This document shows, piece by piece, positions 45,777-54,382 of a DNA stretch of 64,000 nt. The position numbers were made by a program, and so were the translations under genes. A model generated the notes under the pieces. That model worked only from the letters and a program-made list of their open reading frames with translations. It ran no database searches and was not told the origin of the DNA. Position 1 is the first letter of the stretch, and each line of letters begins with the position of its first letter. This stretch comes from Citrobacter sp. Marseille-Q6884 (GTDB lineage Bacteria; Pseudomonadota; Gammaproteobacteria; Enterobacterales; Enterobacteriaceae), in contig NZ_CAMDRE010000002.1 in assembly GCF_945906775.1 (NCBI RefSeq), forward strand, positions 1,116,001-1,180,000, written 5' to 3'.

Positions 45777-46859
45777 ATGGCACAGCTTTCGTTGCAACAT
45801 ATTCAAAAAATCTACGATAACCAGGTGCATGTCGTTAAAGACTTTAATCTGGAAATTGAAGACAAAGAGTTCATCGTTTTTGTAGGCCCATCCGGCTGCG
45901 GTAAATCCACTACGCTGCGTATGATCGCCGGTCTGGAAGAGATCAGCGGCGGCGACCTGCTGATTGACGGCAAGCGGATGAACGATGTGCCCGCGAAATC
46001 GCGCAACATTGCGATGGTTTTTCAGAACTACGCGTTGTATCCGCACATGACCGTCTACGACAACATGGCGTTTGGCCTGAAAATGCAGAAGATTGAACCT
46101 GCTGTTATCGAAGAGCGGGTGAACTGGGCGGCGCAAATTCTCGGTCTTCGCGAGTACCTGAAGCGTAAACCGGGGGCGCTGTCAGGCGGACAGCGCCAGC
46201 GTGTGGCGCTTGGCCGTGCGATCGTGCGTGAAGCCGGGGTCTTCCTGATGGATGAACCCTTATCCAACCTCGATGCCAAATTGCGTGTTCAGATGCGAGC
46301 AGAAATCAGTAAGCTGCATCAGAAACTCAATACCACCATGATATATGTGACGCATGATCAAACTGAAGCGATGACAATGGCAACGCGCATTGTGATTATG
46401 AAGGATGGCATTATTCAACAGGTTGGCGCACCGAAAACAGTTTATAACCATCCGGCGAATATGTTTGTGGCCGGATTTATTGGTTCACCAGCGATGAATT
46501 TTATTCGCGGCGCGATTGACGGTGATAAGTTTGTTACAGAAACGCTGAAATTAACGATTCCACAAGATAAGTTAAATGTATTAAAAGCACAGGGCTATGA
46601 ACATCACGCGGTAACACTGGGTATTCGCCCTGAGGATATTCATCCGCAGTCTTGTAATGAAAATAGTGTACCTGCAAAAATTAGCGTAGCGGAATTAACC
46701 GGCGCTGAATTTATGCTTTATACCATTGTTGGGGGGCATGAGTTGGTGGTCCGTGCCGGGGCAATGAATGATTATCACGCAGGAGAAAATATCACCATTC
46801 ATTTTGATATGGCGAAATGCCATTTCTTTGATGCTGAAACCGAAGTTGCTATTCAATAA
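45777..46859 (+). CDS. ycjV: Sugar ABC transporter ATPase YcjV (intact)
   Basis: A 360-residue MalK/UgpC-type ATPase. Walker A GPSGCGKST (near 37-45), signature LSGGQRQRVALGRAI, Walker B VFLMDEPLSNLDAK and the C-terminal OB/TOBE regulatory domain (LGIRPEDIHPQ) are complete. It should energise YcjNOP. In E. coli K-12 ycjV is annotated as disrupted and the transporter then needs another ATPase; here the frame is continuous to a normal C-terminus. It starts 10 bases after ycjU. Confidence 0.94.
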   Translation: MAQLSLQHIQKIYDNQVHVVKDFNLEIEDKEFIVFVGPSGCGKSTTLRMIAGLEEISGGDLLIDGKRMNDVPAKSRNIAMVFQNYALYPHMTVYDNMAFGLKMQKIEPAVIEERVNWAAQILGLREYLKRKPGALSGGQRQRVALGRAIVREAGVFLMDEPLSNLDAKLRVQMRAEISKLHQKLNTTMIYVTHDQTEAMTMATRIVIMKDGIIQQVGAPKTVYNHPANMFVAGFIGSPAMNFIRGAIDGDKFVTETLKLTIPQDKLNVLKAQGYEHHAVTLGIRPEDIHPQSCNENSVPAKISVAELTGAEFMLYTIVGGHELVVRAGAMNDYHAGENITIHFDMAKCHFFDAETEVAIQ

Positions 46860-46866
46860 TTATTCC

Positions 46867-46884
46867 GGGGGATAACCATCCCCC
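46867..46884 (+). other. Hairpin between ycjV and ompG
   Basis: GGGGGAT and ATCCCCC form a perfect 7-bp stem with loop AACC, eight bases after the ycjV stop. No T run follows, so it is more likely an mRNA-processing or partial attenuation element than a full terminator. Confidence 0.5.
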
Positions 46885-46925
46885 AGGTTTGGTGCGTTTT
46901 GAGAGTATTTTAACAAGGAATAAAA

Positions 46926-47831
46926 ATGAAAACCCTACTGTCCTCTACTGCGCTAATGATGTGCGCAGGAATGGCCTGCGCGCAGGCCGCTGAAAATAAA
47001 GACTGGAATTTTAATATTGGAGCCATGTATGAAGTAGAAAACGTGGAAGGCTATGGCGAAGATATGGATGGACTGGCCGAACCGTCTGTTTATTTCAATG
47101 CTTCCAATGGCCCGTGGAAAATCTCCATCGCATATTATCAGGAAGGGCCGGTTGATTACAGCGAAGGTAAACGTGGTACCTGGTTTGACCGTCCTGAACT
47201 GGAAGTTCGCTATCAGTTTCTTGAAAGTGATGATGTTAATTTCGGTTTAACAGGTGGTTTTCGTAATTACGGCTATCACTATGTGAATGAAGAAGGTAAA
47301 GACACCGCGAATATGCAGCGCTGGAAAGTGCAACCGGACTGGGACGTTAAACTTACCGACGATTTGCGTTTTAGTGGCTGGCTGGCGATGTTCCAGTTCG
47401 TTAATGATTTAAGTACCACCGGTTATGCAGACAGTCGCGTCGAAACTGAAACCGGTTTGAATTATACCTTTAACGAAACGGTGGGCTTAACGGTAAATTA
47501 CTATCTTGAGCGTGGTTTTAATATCGATAAATCACGTAATAATGGTGAGTTTTCCACGCAGGAAATCCGTGCTTATTTACCGCTGTCATTTGGCAATACC
47601 ACCTTGACGCCATACACCCGTCTCGGTCTCGACCGCTGGTCTAACTGGGACTGGCAGGATGATACGGAACGCGAAGGTCATGACTTCAACCGTCTGGGCT
47701 TGCTGTACGCGTACGATTTCCAGAATGGAATATCGATGTCGCTGGAATATGCCTATGAATGGGAAAACCATGACGAAGGTGAGAGTGACCGGTTCCATTA
47801 CGCAGGCATTGGCGTTAACTACGCATTCTAA
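46926..47831 (+). CDS. ompG: Outer-membrane porin OmpG
   Basis: A 301-residue monomeric 14-strand porin with a wide pore that admits larger saccharides. The signal peptide is about residues 1-21, ending CAQAAE. The rest shows alternating beta strands with aromatic girdles (GFRNYGYHYVNEEGK, TETGLNYTFNETVGL, YTRLGLDRWSNWDW) and the terminal HYAGIGVNYAF ending in Phe, as outer-membrane barrels do. As the last gene of the ycj set it gives outer-membrane entry for the substrate of YcjNOPV. A strong terminator follows. Confidence 0.96.
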   Translation: MKTLLSSTALMMCAGMACAQAAENKDWNFNIGAMYEVENVEGYGEDMDGLAEPSVYFNASNGPWKISIAYYQEGPVDYSEGKRGTWFDRPELEVRYQFLESDDVNFGLTGGFRNYGYHYVNEEGKDTANMQRWKVQPDWDVKLTDDLRFSGWLAMFQFVNDLSTTGYADSRVETETGLNYTFNETVGLTVNYYLERGFNIDKSRNNGEFSTQEIRAYLPLSFGNTTLTPYTRLGLDRWSNWDWQDDTEREGHDFNRLGLLYAYDFQNGISMSLEYAYEWENHDEGESDRFHYAGIGVNYAF

Positions 47832-47833
47832 AA

Positions 47834-47864
47834 CGCGCTGGGGCATGATCATGCCCCAGTTTTT
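47834..47864. terminator. ompG/ycjW terminator with perfect palindrome
   Basis: A perfect 22-base self-complementary run (47838-47859, CTGGGGCATGA mirrored by TCATGCCCCAG) is followed by TTTTT and preceded by AAAACG. It stands between the convergent ompG and ycjW and could serve both. Confidence 0.85.
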
Positions 47865-48873
47865 ACACCAGAGATTCAGCCAGCGATATTTGGGTTTTTA
47901 CGGTAATATCCTGAAGTCCTTTTTCTCCCGCAATCAGACTGAAGAGCAAATTACAACTTTGCTCCCCCAGTTGCTGCGTGGGAACATCAATTCCCCCCGG
48001 AACCGGTGTCAGCATAAAAGACAATAATTCATTACTGTAGCCAACAATGGCAAGTTGTTGCGGAATGTTAATATCTTTTTCGGCTGCAACACGATATAAG
48101 CTCATTAATTTTAAGCTGTCGGTGGCAAATACTGCATCGGGTAAAGGCTGTTGACTGAGTAATTTTCGCGAGGCGAGTAGCGCTGTTTCATGGGTATATC
48201 CACCATCAACTATCCATTCGTCGCGTATTTCAATGTTATGTGCTTGCAGGCTGGCTTTATAACCATTTACACGGTCAATAGAAACATGCACATCAAGCGG
48301 CGCATGCAAGCAGGCGATATTGTGATGACCGCTGTCGATGAGCGCGTTTGTCAGCGTTATGCTGTCGCGGAGATTATCCGTATCGACTGAATAGACGTTC
48401 GAGTAGTCACCTTCAACTTTACCAATGACCACCACGGGAACGTTGTATTTATTCAACCGCGCAAAAAAAGATTCATCCGCAGGCGAACTCAGCATAATAA
48501 TGCCTTTGATCAATTTTTGCTTAATTTTACTTTCACATTTCTGAAGATCATCTTCAGTGCTTCGTGATGTCTGTAATATGACATCAAATCCCACTTCCTC
48601 GGCTTTTGCAGTAATCGCATGCAAAACTTCTGAGAAAAATGGATTACCTGCCGTGGTTTTTGCTGAACGGGTTGAGATCACCATTATTGCATCAAACCCG
48701 GAGGAGGTAAGTGCACGAGCCAGTTTATTCGGTTGATACTCTAACTCATCAATTGCACGCAGGACTTTTTCTCGCGCTTCTGGCGAGATGTTGGTTTGCT
48801 TATTAAGCACGCGCGATACCGTGGATTTTGATACACCCGCGACTCGCGCAATATCATAAATGGTAGGAGACAT
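47863..48873 (-). CDS. ycjW: LacI-family regulator YcjW
   Basis: A 336-residue LacI/GalR-type repressor. The N-terminal HTH is TIYDIARVAGVSKSTVSRVLN with the hinge helix NKLARALTSSG (about 45-58). The periplasmic-binding-like effector domain follows (VVVIGKVEGDYSNVYSVDTDN, PDAVFATDSLKLMS). I chose ATG 48871-48873 (MSPTIYD). It is at the end of the ycj cluster, on the opposite strand, and very likely senses its sugar. E. coli YcjW has been linked to control of PspE and H2S production; here pspE is its divergent neighbour. Confidence 0.92.
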   Translation of the reverse strand: MSPTIYDIARVAGVSKSTVSRVLNKQTNISPEAREKVLRAIDELEYQPNKLARALTSSGFDAIMVISTRSAKTTAGNPFFSEVLHAITAKAEEVGFDVILQTSRSTEDDLQKCESKIKQKLIKGIIMLSSPADESFFARLNKYNVPVVVIGKVEGDYSNVYSVDTDNLRDSITLTNALIDSGHHNIACLHAPLDVHVSIDRVNGYKASLQAHNIEIRDEWIVDGGYTHETALLASRKLLSQQPLPDAVFATDSLKLMSLYRVAAEKDINIPQQLAIVGYSNELLSFMLTPVPGGIDVPTQQLGEQSCNLLFSLIAGEKGLQDITVKTQISLAESLV

Positions 48874-49102
48874 CGATCCCAAGCTCCGTCCGAGAGTCAA
48901 TGGGGCACATATTATGGAGTTAAGTGGCGAATGACAACAATATCGGAATGCTGACAAGAAAATTAAAGCGCTTTGTGAACGAGCACATTGTCAGGGGAAC
49001 AATCTGCTCAGTTCGCACCTATGATGATAATGTGATCGCAATATTTTCTTAAGATCTGACGTATAGTCTTTCTTCAATTCAGCAACCAGCCAGGATGAAA
49101 AT

Positions 49103-49420
49103 ATGTTGAAAAAAGGGGTATTAGCTTTAGCGTTGGTCATCGGCATGCCGGTTTTTGCGGCCGAGCATTGGATAGATGTCCGTGTTCCTGATCAATACCA
49201 GCAGGAGCATGTCCAGGGCGCCGTCAACATTCCTTTGAAGGATCTCAAAGCGAAAATCGCAGCTGAAGTGCCTGATAAAACAGACACGGTGAAGCTGTAC
49301 TGCAACTCAGGACGGCAATCAGGACAGGCGAAAGATATGCTGACGGAGATGGGCTACACGCAGGTGACAAACGAAGGTGGCATCAAAAGTATCAATCTTC
49401 CGAAAGTAGAAAATAAATAA
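49103..49420 (+). CDS. pspE: Periplasmic thiosulfate sulfurtransferase PspE
   Basis: A 105-residue single-domain rhodanese that transfers sulfane sulfur from thiosulfate to acceptors such as cyanide or thiols. The signal peptide is about 1-19 (GVLALALVIGMPVFAAEH), so it is periplasmic. The catalytic loop YCNSGRQSGQ (Cys near 67) and the HVQGAVNIPL rhodanese motif are present. In E. coli it is the last psp gene, after pspD; here it stands beside and divergent from ycjW, 14 kb from pspD. A -10-like TATAGT is at 49062-49067. Confidence 0.94.
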   Translation: MLKKGVLALALVIGMPVFAAEHWIDVRVPDQYQQEHVQGAVNIPLKDLKAKIAAEVPDKTDTVKLYCNSGRQSGQAKDMLTEMGYTQVTNEGGIKSINLPKVENK

Positions 49421-49481
49421 TCCGCCCGGTTCCTTCTGTCACAGGCGGCATACATGATGTCGCCTGATACACCTCAGGTAG

Positions 49482-49508
49482 TTGATAAATAAGAATTGCC
49501 CCCTATCT
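49482..49508 (+). promoter_or_regulatory. Candidate heat-shock (sigma-32) promoter of ycjXF
   Basis: TTGATAA (49482-49488) and CCCCTATCT (49500-49508) resemble the sigma-32 elements CTTGAAA and CCCCATNT with a 12-base interval from TTGATA. E. coli ycjX belongs to the sigma-32 regulon. The match is partial. Confidence 0.45.
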
Positions 49509-49561
49509 TTACTTCCTGTTTGTTATAATTTCTTCGGTTCCTTCAGCATAACGGGATGGCG

Positions 49562-50959
49562 ATGAAGCGACTTAAAAATGAACTCAATTCGCTGGTGAAT
49601 CGCGGTGTGGACCGGCATCTGCGTCTGGCTGTCACCGGGCTTAGCCGCAGCGGTAAGACGGCGTTTATCACCGCGATGGTGAACCAGTTACTTAATATTC
49701 ATGCGGGGGCACGTTTGCCGCTGCTCAGTGCGGTGCGAGAAGAGCGTTTGCTCGGCGTTAAACGGGTTCCACAGCGCGATTTTGGCATTCCACGCTTTAC
49801 CTATGATGAAGGGCTGGCGCAGTTGTATGGCTCTCCACCGACCTGGCCTACGCCAACGCGGGGGGTGAGTGAAATTCGCCTGGCGCTGCGTTACAAATCC
49901 AATGACTCACTGCTGCGTCACTTTAAAGATACCTCCACGCTGTATCTGGAAATCGTGGATTATCCGGGCGAGTGGTTGCTTGACCTTCCTATGCTGGCGC
50001 AGGATTACCTGAGCTGGTCGCGGCAAATGACCGGATTGCTGCAGGGGCAACGGGCGGAATGGTCAGAGAAATGGCGGCAGTTAAGCCAGGGATTAGACCC
50101 ATTAGCGCCTGCGGATGAAAATCGTCTGGCGGAGATTGCCGCCGCCTGGACGGATTATCTGCACCAGTGTAAGCAACAGGGGCTCCACTTTATTCAGCCT
50201 GGACGTTTTGTCCTGCCGGGCGATATGGCAGGCGCACCCGCGCTGCAATTCTTCCCGTGGCCTGATGTTGATGCGTATGGCGAATCTAAACTGGCGCAAG
50301 CGGATAAACACACCAACGCCGGGATGCTACGCGACAGGTTTAATTATTACTGTGAAAAAGTGGTGAAGGGATTTTATAAGAATCACTTCCTGCGCTTTGA
50401 CCGCCAGATTGTGCTGGTCGATTGTCTGCAACCGCTCAATAGCGGGCCACAGGCCTTTAACGATATGCGACTGGCATTAACGCAACTGATGCAAAGTTTC
50501 CATTATGGCCAACGCACACTGTTTCGCCGGCTTTTCTCGCCGGTTATCGACAAGCTGTTGTTTGCCGCCACCAAGGCCGATCACGTCACGATCGATCAGC
50601 ACGCCAATATGGTGTCATTGCTGCAACAACTGATTCAGGACGCGTGGCAGAACGCCGCGTTTGAAGGCATCAGTATGGATTGCCTGGGCCTGGCATCGGT
50701 GCAGGCAACCACCAGCGGCCTGATTGATGTAAAAGGGGAGAAGATCCCGGCACTGCGTGGGAATCGCCTGAGTGACGGCGCGCCGCTGACCGTGTATCCC
50801 GGCGAAGTCCCCGCGCGTTTACCTGGACAGGCATTTTGGGATAGCCAGGGTTTTCAGTTTGAAGCGTTTCGCCCGCAGGTCATGGATGTGGATAAACCGT
50901 TACCCCATATTCGTCTGGACGCCGCGCTGGAGTTTTTAATAGGAGATAAATTGCGATGA
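49562..50959 (+). CDS. ycjX: DUF463 nucleotide-binding protein YcjX
   Basis: A 465-residue cytoplasmic P-loop protein (DUF463), heat-shock induced in E. coli. The Walker A motif is GLSRSGKT (near 26-33), and a switch-like VDYPGEWLLDLP lies near 131-142. Recent structural work in the family points to a GTPase-like fold; its cellular role is unclear. ATG 49562 (MKRLKNEL) matches the E. coli start; another ATG two codons earlier is possible. It overlaps ycjF by four bases. Confidence 0.92.
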   Translation: MKRLKNELNSLVNRGVDRHLRLAVTGLSRSGKTAFITAMVNQLLNIHAGARLPLLSAVREERLLGVKRVPQRDFGIPRFTYDEGLAQLYGSPPTWPTPTRGVSEIRLALRYKSNDSLLRHFKDTSTLYLEIVDYPGEWLLDLPMLAQDYLSWSRQMTGLLQGQRAEWSEKWRQLSQGLDPLAPADENRLAEIAAAWTDYLHQCKQQGLHFIQPGRFVLPGDMAGAPALQFFPWPDVDAYGESKLAQADKHTNAGMLRDRFNYYCEKVVKGFYKNHFLRFDRQIVLVDCLQPLNSGPQAFNDMRLALTQLMQSFHYGQRTLFRRLFSPVIDKLLFAATKADHVTIDQHANMVSLLQQLIQDAWQNAAFEGISMDCLGLASVQATTSGLIDVKGEKIPALRGNRLSDGAPLTVYPGEVPARLPGQAFWDSQGFQFEAFRPQVMDVDKPLPHIRLDAALEFLIGDKLR

Positions 50960-52017
50960 GCGAGCCGTTAAAACCGCGTATCGATTTCTCAGGGCCGCTG
51001 GAGGTGGAAAAGAATCCGCCATTTAAAGCGCAACAGATGTTTAACGAAACCCAGGCGCAGACGTTTTCTCCGGCGGCAGTGGATGAACCACTGGAAGACG
51101 AAGGGCAGGCGGAGGCCGTCATTGATGCTGCTTTGCGTCCCAAACGCAGCCTGTGGCGCAAAATGGTGATGGGCGGGCTGGCGCTGTTTGGTGTCAGCGT
51201 CGTTGCTCAGGGCGTACAGTGGACAATGAATGCCTGGCAGACTCAGGACTGGGTCGCGCTGGGAGGCTGCGCAGCAGGGGCGCTGATTATCGGCGCGGGT
51301 GTGGGGTCGGTGGCGACCGAATGGCGCCGCCTGTGGCGTTTACGCCAGCGAGCGCATGAGCGCGACGAAGCGCGAGATTTACTGCATAGCCACGGTAACG
51401 GAAAAGGGCGTGCCTTTTGTGAAAAGCTGGCGCAGCAGGCGGGAATCGATCAGTCTCATCCGGCACTACAGCGCTGGTATGCCTCAATTCACGAAACACA
51501 AAACGATCGGGAAGTGGTGAGTCTGTATGCCCACCTGGTGCAACCGGTGCTGGATGCGCAGGCACGACGCGAAATCAGCCGTTCAGCGGCGGAATCTACG
51601 TTGATGATTGCCGTCAGTCCACTGGCGCTGGTGGATATGGCGTTTATCGCCTGGCGAAATTTGCGTTTGATTAACCGCATTGCGACGCTGTATGGCATTG
51701 AACTGGGGTATTACAGTCGCTTACGTTTGTTTCGTCTGGTGCTGTTGAATATCGCCTTTGCCGGAGCCAGTGAGCTGGTTCGGGAAGTGGGTATGGACTG
51801 GATGTCGCAGGATCTGGCGGCCAGATTATCCACCCGCGCCGCGCAAGGCATTGGCGCGGGGCTGTTAACAGCGCGCCTGGGTATTAAAGCGATGGAGTTA
51901 TGTCGTCCGCTCCCCTGGATAGACAATGATAAACCCCGACTTGGCGATTTCCGCCGTCAGCTGATTGGCCAGGTTAAAGAGACCTTACAAAAGAACGCAT
52001 CTCCGCGCGAAAGTTAA
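50956..52017 (+). CDS. ycjF: UPF0283 inner-membrane protein YcjF
   Basis: A 353-residue inner-membrane protein. The N-terminal 70 residues are hydrophilic; two membrane segments follow (about 70-90 MVMGGLALFGVSVVAQGVQ and 100-120 VALGGCAAGALIIGAGVG). More hydrophobic stretches near 213-225 and 250-270 suggest further membrane association. It starts in the ycjX stop (ATGA) and forms a two-gene operon with it. Function is unknown. Confidence 0.93.
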   Translation: MSEPLKPRIDFSGPLEVEKNPPFKAQQMFNETQAQTFSPAAVDEPLEDEGQAEAVIDAALRPKRSLWRKMVMGGLALFGVSVVAQGVQWTMNAWQTQDWVALGGCAAGALIIGAGVGSVATEWRRLWRLRQRAHERDEARDLLHSHGNGKGRAFCEKLAQQAGIDQSHPALQRWYASIHETQNDREVVSLYAHLVQPVLDAQARREISRSAAESTLMIAVSPLALVDMAFIAWRNLRLINRIATLYGIELGYYSRLRLFRLVLLNIAFAGASELVREVGMDWMSQDLAARLSTRAAQGIGAGLLTARLGIKAMELCRPLPWIDNDKPRLGDFRRQLIGQVKETLQKNASPRES

Positions 52018-52163
52018 GCAAAATTGGGCGTTGATCGTATAACTTTACGGCGCAGCGCCCAATTTTCCAGCGTGCTGTCAATATTTGTTGACAGAGTCCT
52101 TCCTGCTAACGAAATACTGGCTTATCATCTAACACATGATCCCTTGTTTAGGTGAAGGTTCCC

Positions 52164-53708
52164 ATGCGTCTGGAAGTCTTTTGTGAAGACCGACTTGGTC
52201 TGACTCGCGAACTACTCGATTTACTGGTGCTTCGAAGCATTGATTTACGCGGTATCGAGATTGATCCCATCGGGCGAATTTACCTTAATTTTGCGGAACT
52301 GGAGTTCACCAACTTCAGCAGCCTGATGGCTGAAATCCGCCGTATATCAGGGGTTACGGATGTGCGAACCGTACCCTGGATGCCTTCTGAACGCGAGCAT
52401 CTGGCGCTTAGCGCACTGCTCGAAGCGCTGCCTGAACCCGTCCTCTCATTGGACATGAAAAGCAAAGTGGAGATGGCGAACCCCGCGAGTTGCCAGCTCT
52501 TTGCCCACTCTCAGGAGCGCATGCGCAACCACACGGCCGCGCAGTTGATCAATGGATTTAACTTTCAGCGATGGCTGGAAAGTAACCCGCAGGATTCCCA
52601 TAGCGAACACGTCGTCATTAACGGACAAAATTTCCTGATGGAGATTACGCCGGTCCATTTGCAGGGCGAAGACAACGAACAGATGCTGACCGGTGCGGTG
52701 GTGATGCTGCGCTCCACCATCCGTATGGGACGTCAGCTGCAAAACATGACCACACAGGATCTGAGCGCATTTAGTCAGATTATCGCCGTCAGCGCCAAAA
52801 TGAAGCACGTCGTCGAACAGGCGCGTAAGTTAGCGATGCTGAGTGCGCCGCTGCTGATTACCGGTAATACCGGGACGGGTAAAGATCTCTTTGCACATGC
52901 CTGCCACCTTGCGAGCCCACGTGCGGCGAAACCGTATCTGGCGCTGAACTGCGCGTCGATTCCTGAAGATGCCGTTGAGAGCGAGCTATTCGGTCATGCG
53001 CCGGAAGGTAAAAAAGGCTTTTTCGAGCAGGCCAATGGCGGCTCGGTACTGTTGGATGAGATTGGCGAAATGTCGCCGCGCATGCAGACGAAATTGCTGC
53101 GTTTTCTGAATGACGGAACCTTCCGTCGCGTTGGCGAAGATCACGAGGTTCACGTGGATGTGCGCGTGATTTGCGCGACGCAGAAGAACCTGGTCGAGCT
53201 GGTGCAGAAAGGACTTTTCCGTGAAGATCTCTATTACCGGCTGAATGTGTTAACCCTGAACCTGCCGCCGCTGCGCGATTGTCCGCAAGACATTATGCCG
53301 CTTACCGAGCTGTTTGTGGCGCGGTTCGCTGACGAACAGGGCGTGCCACGGCCGAAACTTTCTGCCGATCTCAGCACTGTGCTAACCCGCTACGGTTGGC
53401 CGGGCAACGTACGCCAGCTGAAAAATGCTATCTACCGGGCGCTAACCCAACTGGAAGGGTATGAACTGCGTCCGCAGGATATTCTGTTGCCGGATTATGA
53501 TGCGGCGACGGTCGCGGTTGGAGAAGAGGTCATGGAAGGGTCGCTGGATGAAATTACCAGCCGATTTGAACGTTCTGTGTTGACGCAGCTGTATCTGAAT
53601 TATCCCAGCACGCGCAAACTGGCCAAACGGTTGGGCGTTTCACATACCGCGATAGCCAATAAATTGCGTGAGTATGGTCTGAGCCAACAGAAAAAAAGCG
53701 AAGAGTAG
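52164..53708 (+). CDS. tyrR: Aromatic amino-acid regulator TyrR
   Basis: A 514-residue regulator of aromatic amino-acid synthesis and transport, acting as repressor or activator with Tyr, Phe or Trp. Domains: ACT (1-75), PAS (about 80-190), AAA+ with Walker A GNTGTGKD (near 235-242) and Walker B GGSVLLDEI, and the C-terminal HTH (TRKLAKRLGVSHTAIANKLREYG). The sigma-54 GAFTGA loop is replaced by GHAPEGKKGFFEQA, as expected for TyrR, which works with sigma-70. The start ATG 52164 follows GAAGG. A possible promoter has -35 TTGACA at 52088-52093. Confidence 0.97.
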   Translation: MRLEVFCEDRLGLTRELLDLLVLRSIDLRGIEIDPIGRIYLNFAELEFTNFSSLMAEIRRISGVTDVRTVPWMPSEREHLALSALLEALPEPVLSLDMKSKVEMANPASCQLFAHSQERMRNHTAAQLINGFNFQRWLESNPQDSHSEHVVINGQNFLMEITPVHLQGEDNEQMLTGAVVMLRSTIRMGRQLQNMTTQDLSAFSQIIAVSAKMKHVVEQARKLAMLSAPLLITGNTGTGKDLFAHACHLASPRAAKPYLALNCASIPEDAVESELFGHAPEGKKGFFEQANGGSVLLDEIGEMSPRMQTKLLRFLNDGTFRRVGEDHEVHVDVRVICATQKNLVELVQKGLFREDLYYRLNVLTLNLPPLRDCPQDIMPLTELFVARFADEQGVPRPKLSADLSTVLTRYGWPGNVRQLKNAIYRALTQLEGYELRPQDILLPDYDAATVAVGEEVMEGSLDEITSRFERSVLTQLYLNYPSTRKLAKRLGVSHTAIANKLREYGLSQQKKSEE

Positions 53709-53719
53709 CAAGATAAATG

Positions 53720-53754
53720 AGAATGCCTCCATCCGGAGGCATTCTTGTCTTTAA
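53720..53754. terminator. tyrR/tpx terminator
   Basis: A perfect 10-bp stem GAATGCCTCC / GGAGGCATTC with loop ATCC is followed by TTGTCTTT. It separates the convergent tyrR and tpx genes. Confidence 0.82.
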
Positions 53755-53760
53755 CGCGAA

Positions 53761-54267
53761 TCAGGCTTTCAGTACGTTCAGCGCTGCAGCGTAGTCTGGC
53801 TCGTTGGTAATTTCATTAACCAGCTCGCTGTGAATGATGTTGTCATTTTCATCAATAACGACCACGGCACGCGCAGCCAGGCCTTTCAGTGGGCCTTCAG
53901 CGATTTCAACGCCGTAGTTTTTCAGGAATTCAGCGTTGCGCAGGGTGGACAGCGTGATAACGTTGCTCAGACCTTCCGCGCCGCAGAAACGAGAGTGGGC
54001 GAATGGCAGGTCGGCGGAAATGCACAGTACGACGGTGTTGTCGATTTCTGTCGCCAGTTGGTTAAACTTACGTACCGATGCCGCACAGACGCCGGTATCG
54101 ATGCTTGGGAAAATATTCAGCACTTTGCGCTTGCCTGCGAACTGGCCCAGCGTAACGTCAGACAGGTCTTTAGCCACAAGGGTAAAAGCCTGAGCTTTGC
54201 TTCCAGCCTGAGGAATAGAGCCGGCGACTGCAACCGGGTTGCCCTGGAAATGAACGGTTTGTGACAT
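53761..54267 (-). CDS. tpx: Thiol peroxidase Tpx
   Basis: A 168-residue atypical 2-Cys peroxiredoxin that reduces lipid and other hydroperoxides using thioredoxin. The peroxidatic Cys is in SIDTGVCAASVRKF (near 61) and the resolving Cys in SRFCGAEGLSN (near 95). It has the same length as E. coli Tpx. It is divergent from aeeB and convergent with tyrR. Confidence 0.97.
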   Translation of the reverse strand: MSQTVHFQGNPVAVAGSIPQAGSKAQAFTLVAKDLSDVTLGQFAGKRKVLNIFPSIDTGVCAASVRKFNQLATEIDNTVVLCISADLPFAHSRFCGAEGLSNVITLSTLRNAEFLKNYGVEIAEGPLKGLAARAVVVIDENDNIIHSELVNEITNEPDYAAALNVLKA

Positions 54268-54382
54268 GGTTATCTTCCTGTTTACATATAGTTAACGTCG
54301 GGGCTAGTTTATGCCATCAACAGTTAACACAGCAAACGCTATTTGCGGATATCCGCTTCCGGGACTGCATAAAGGAAAACAA

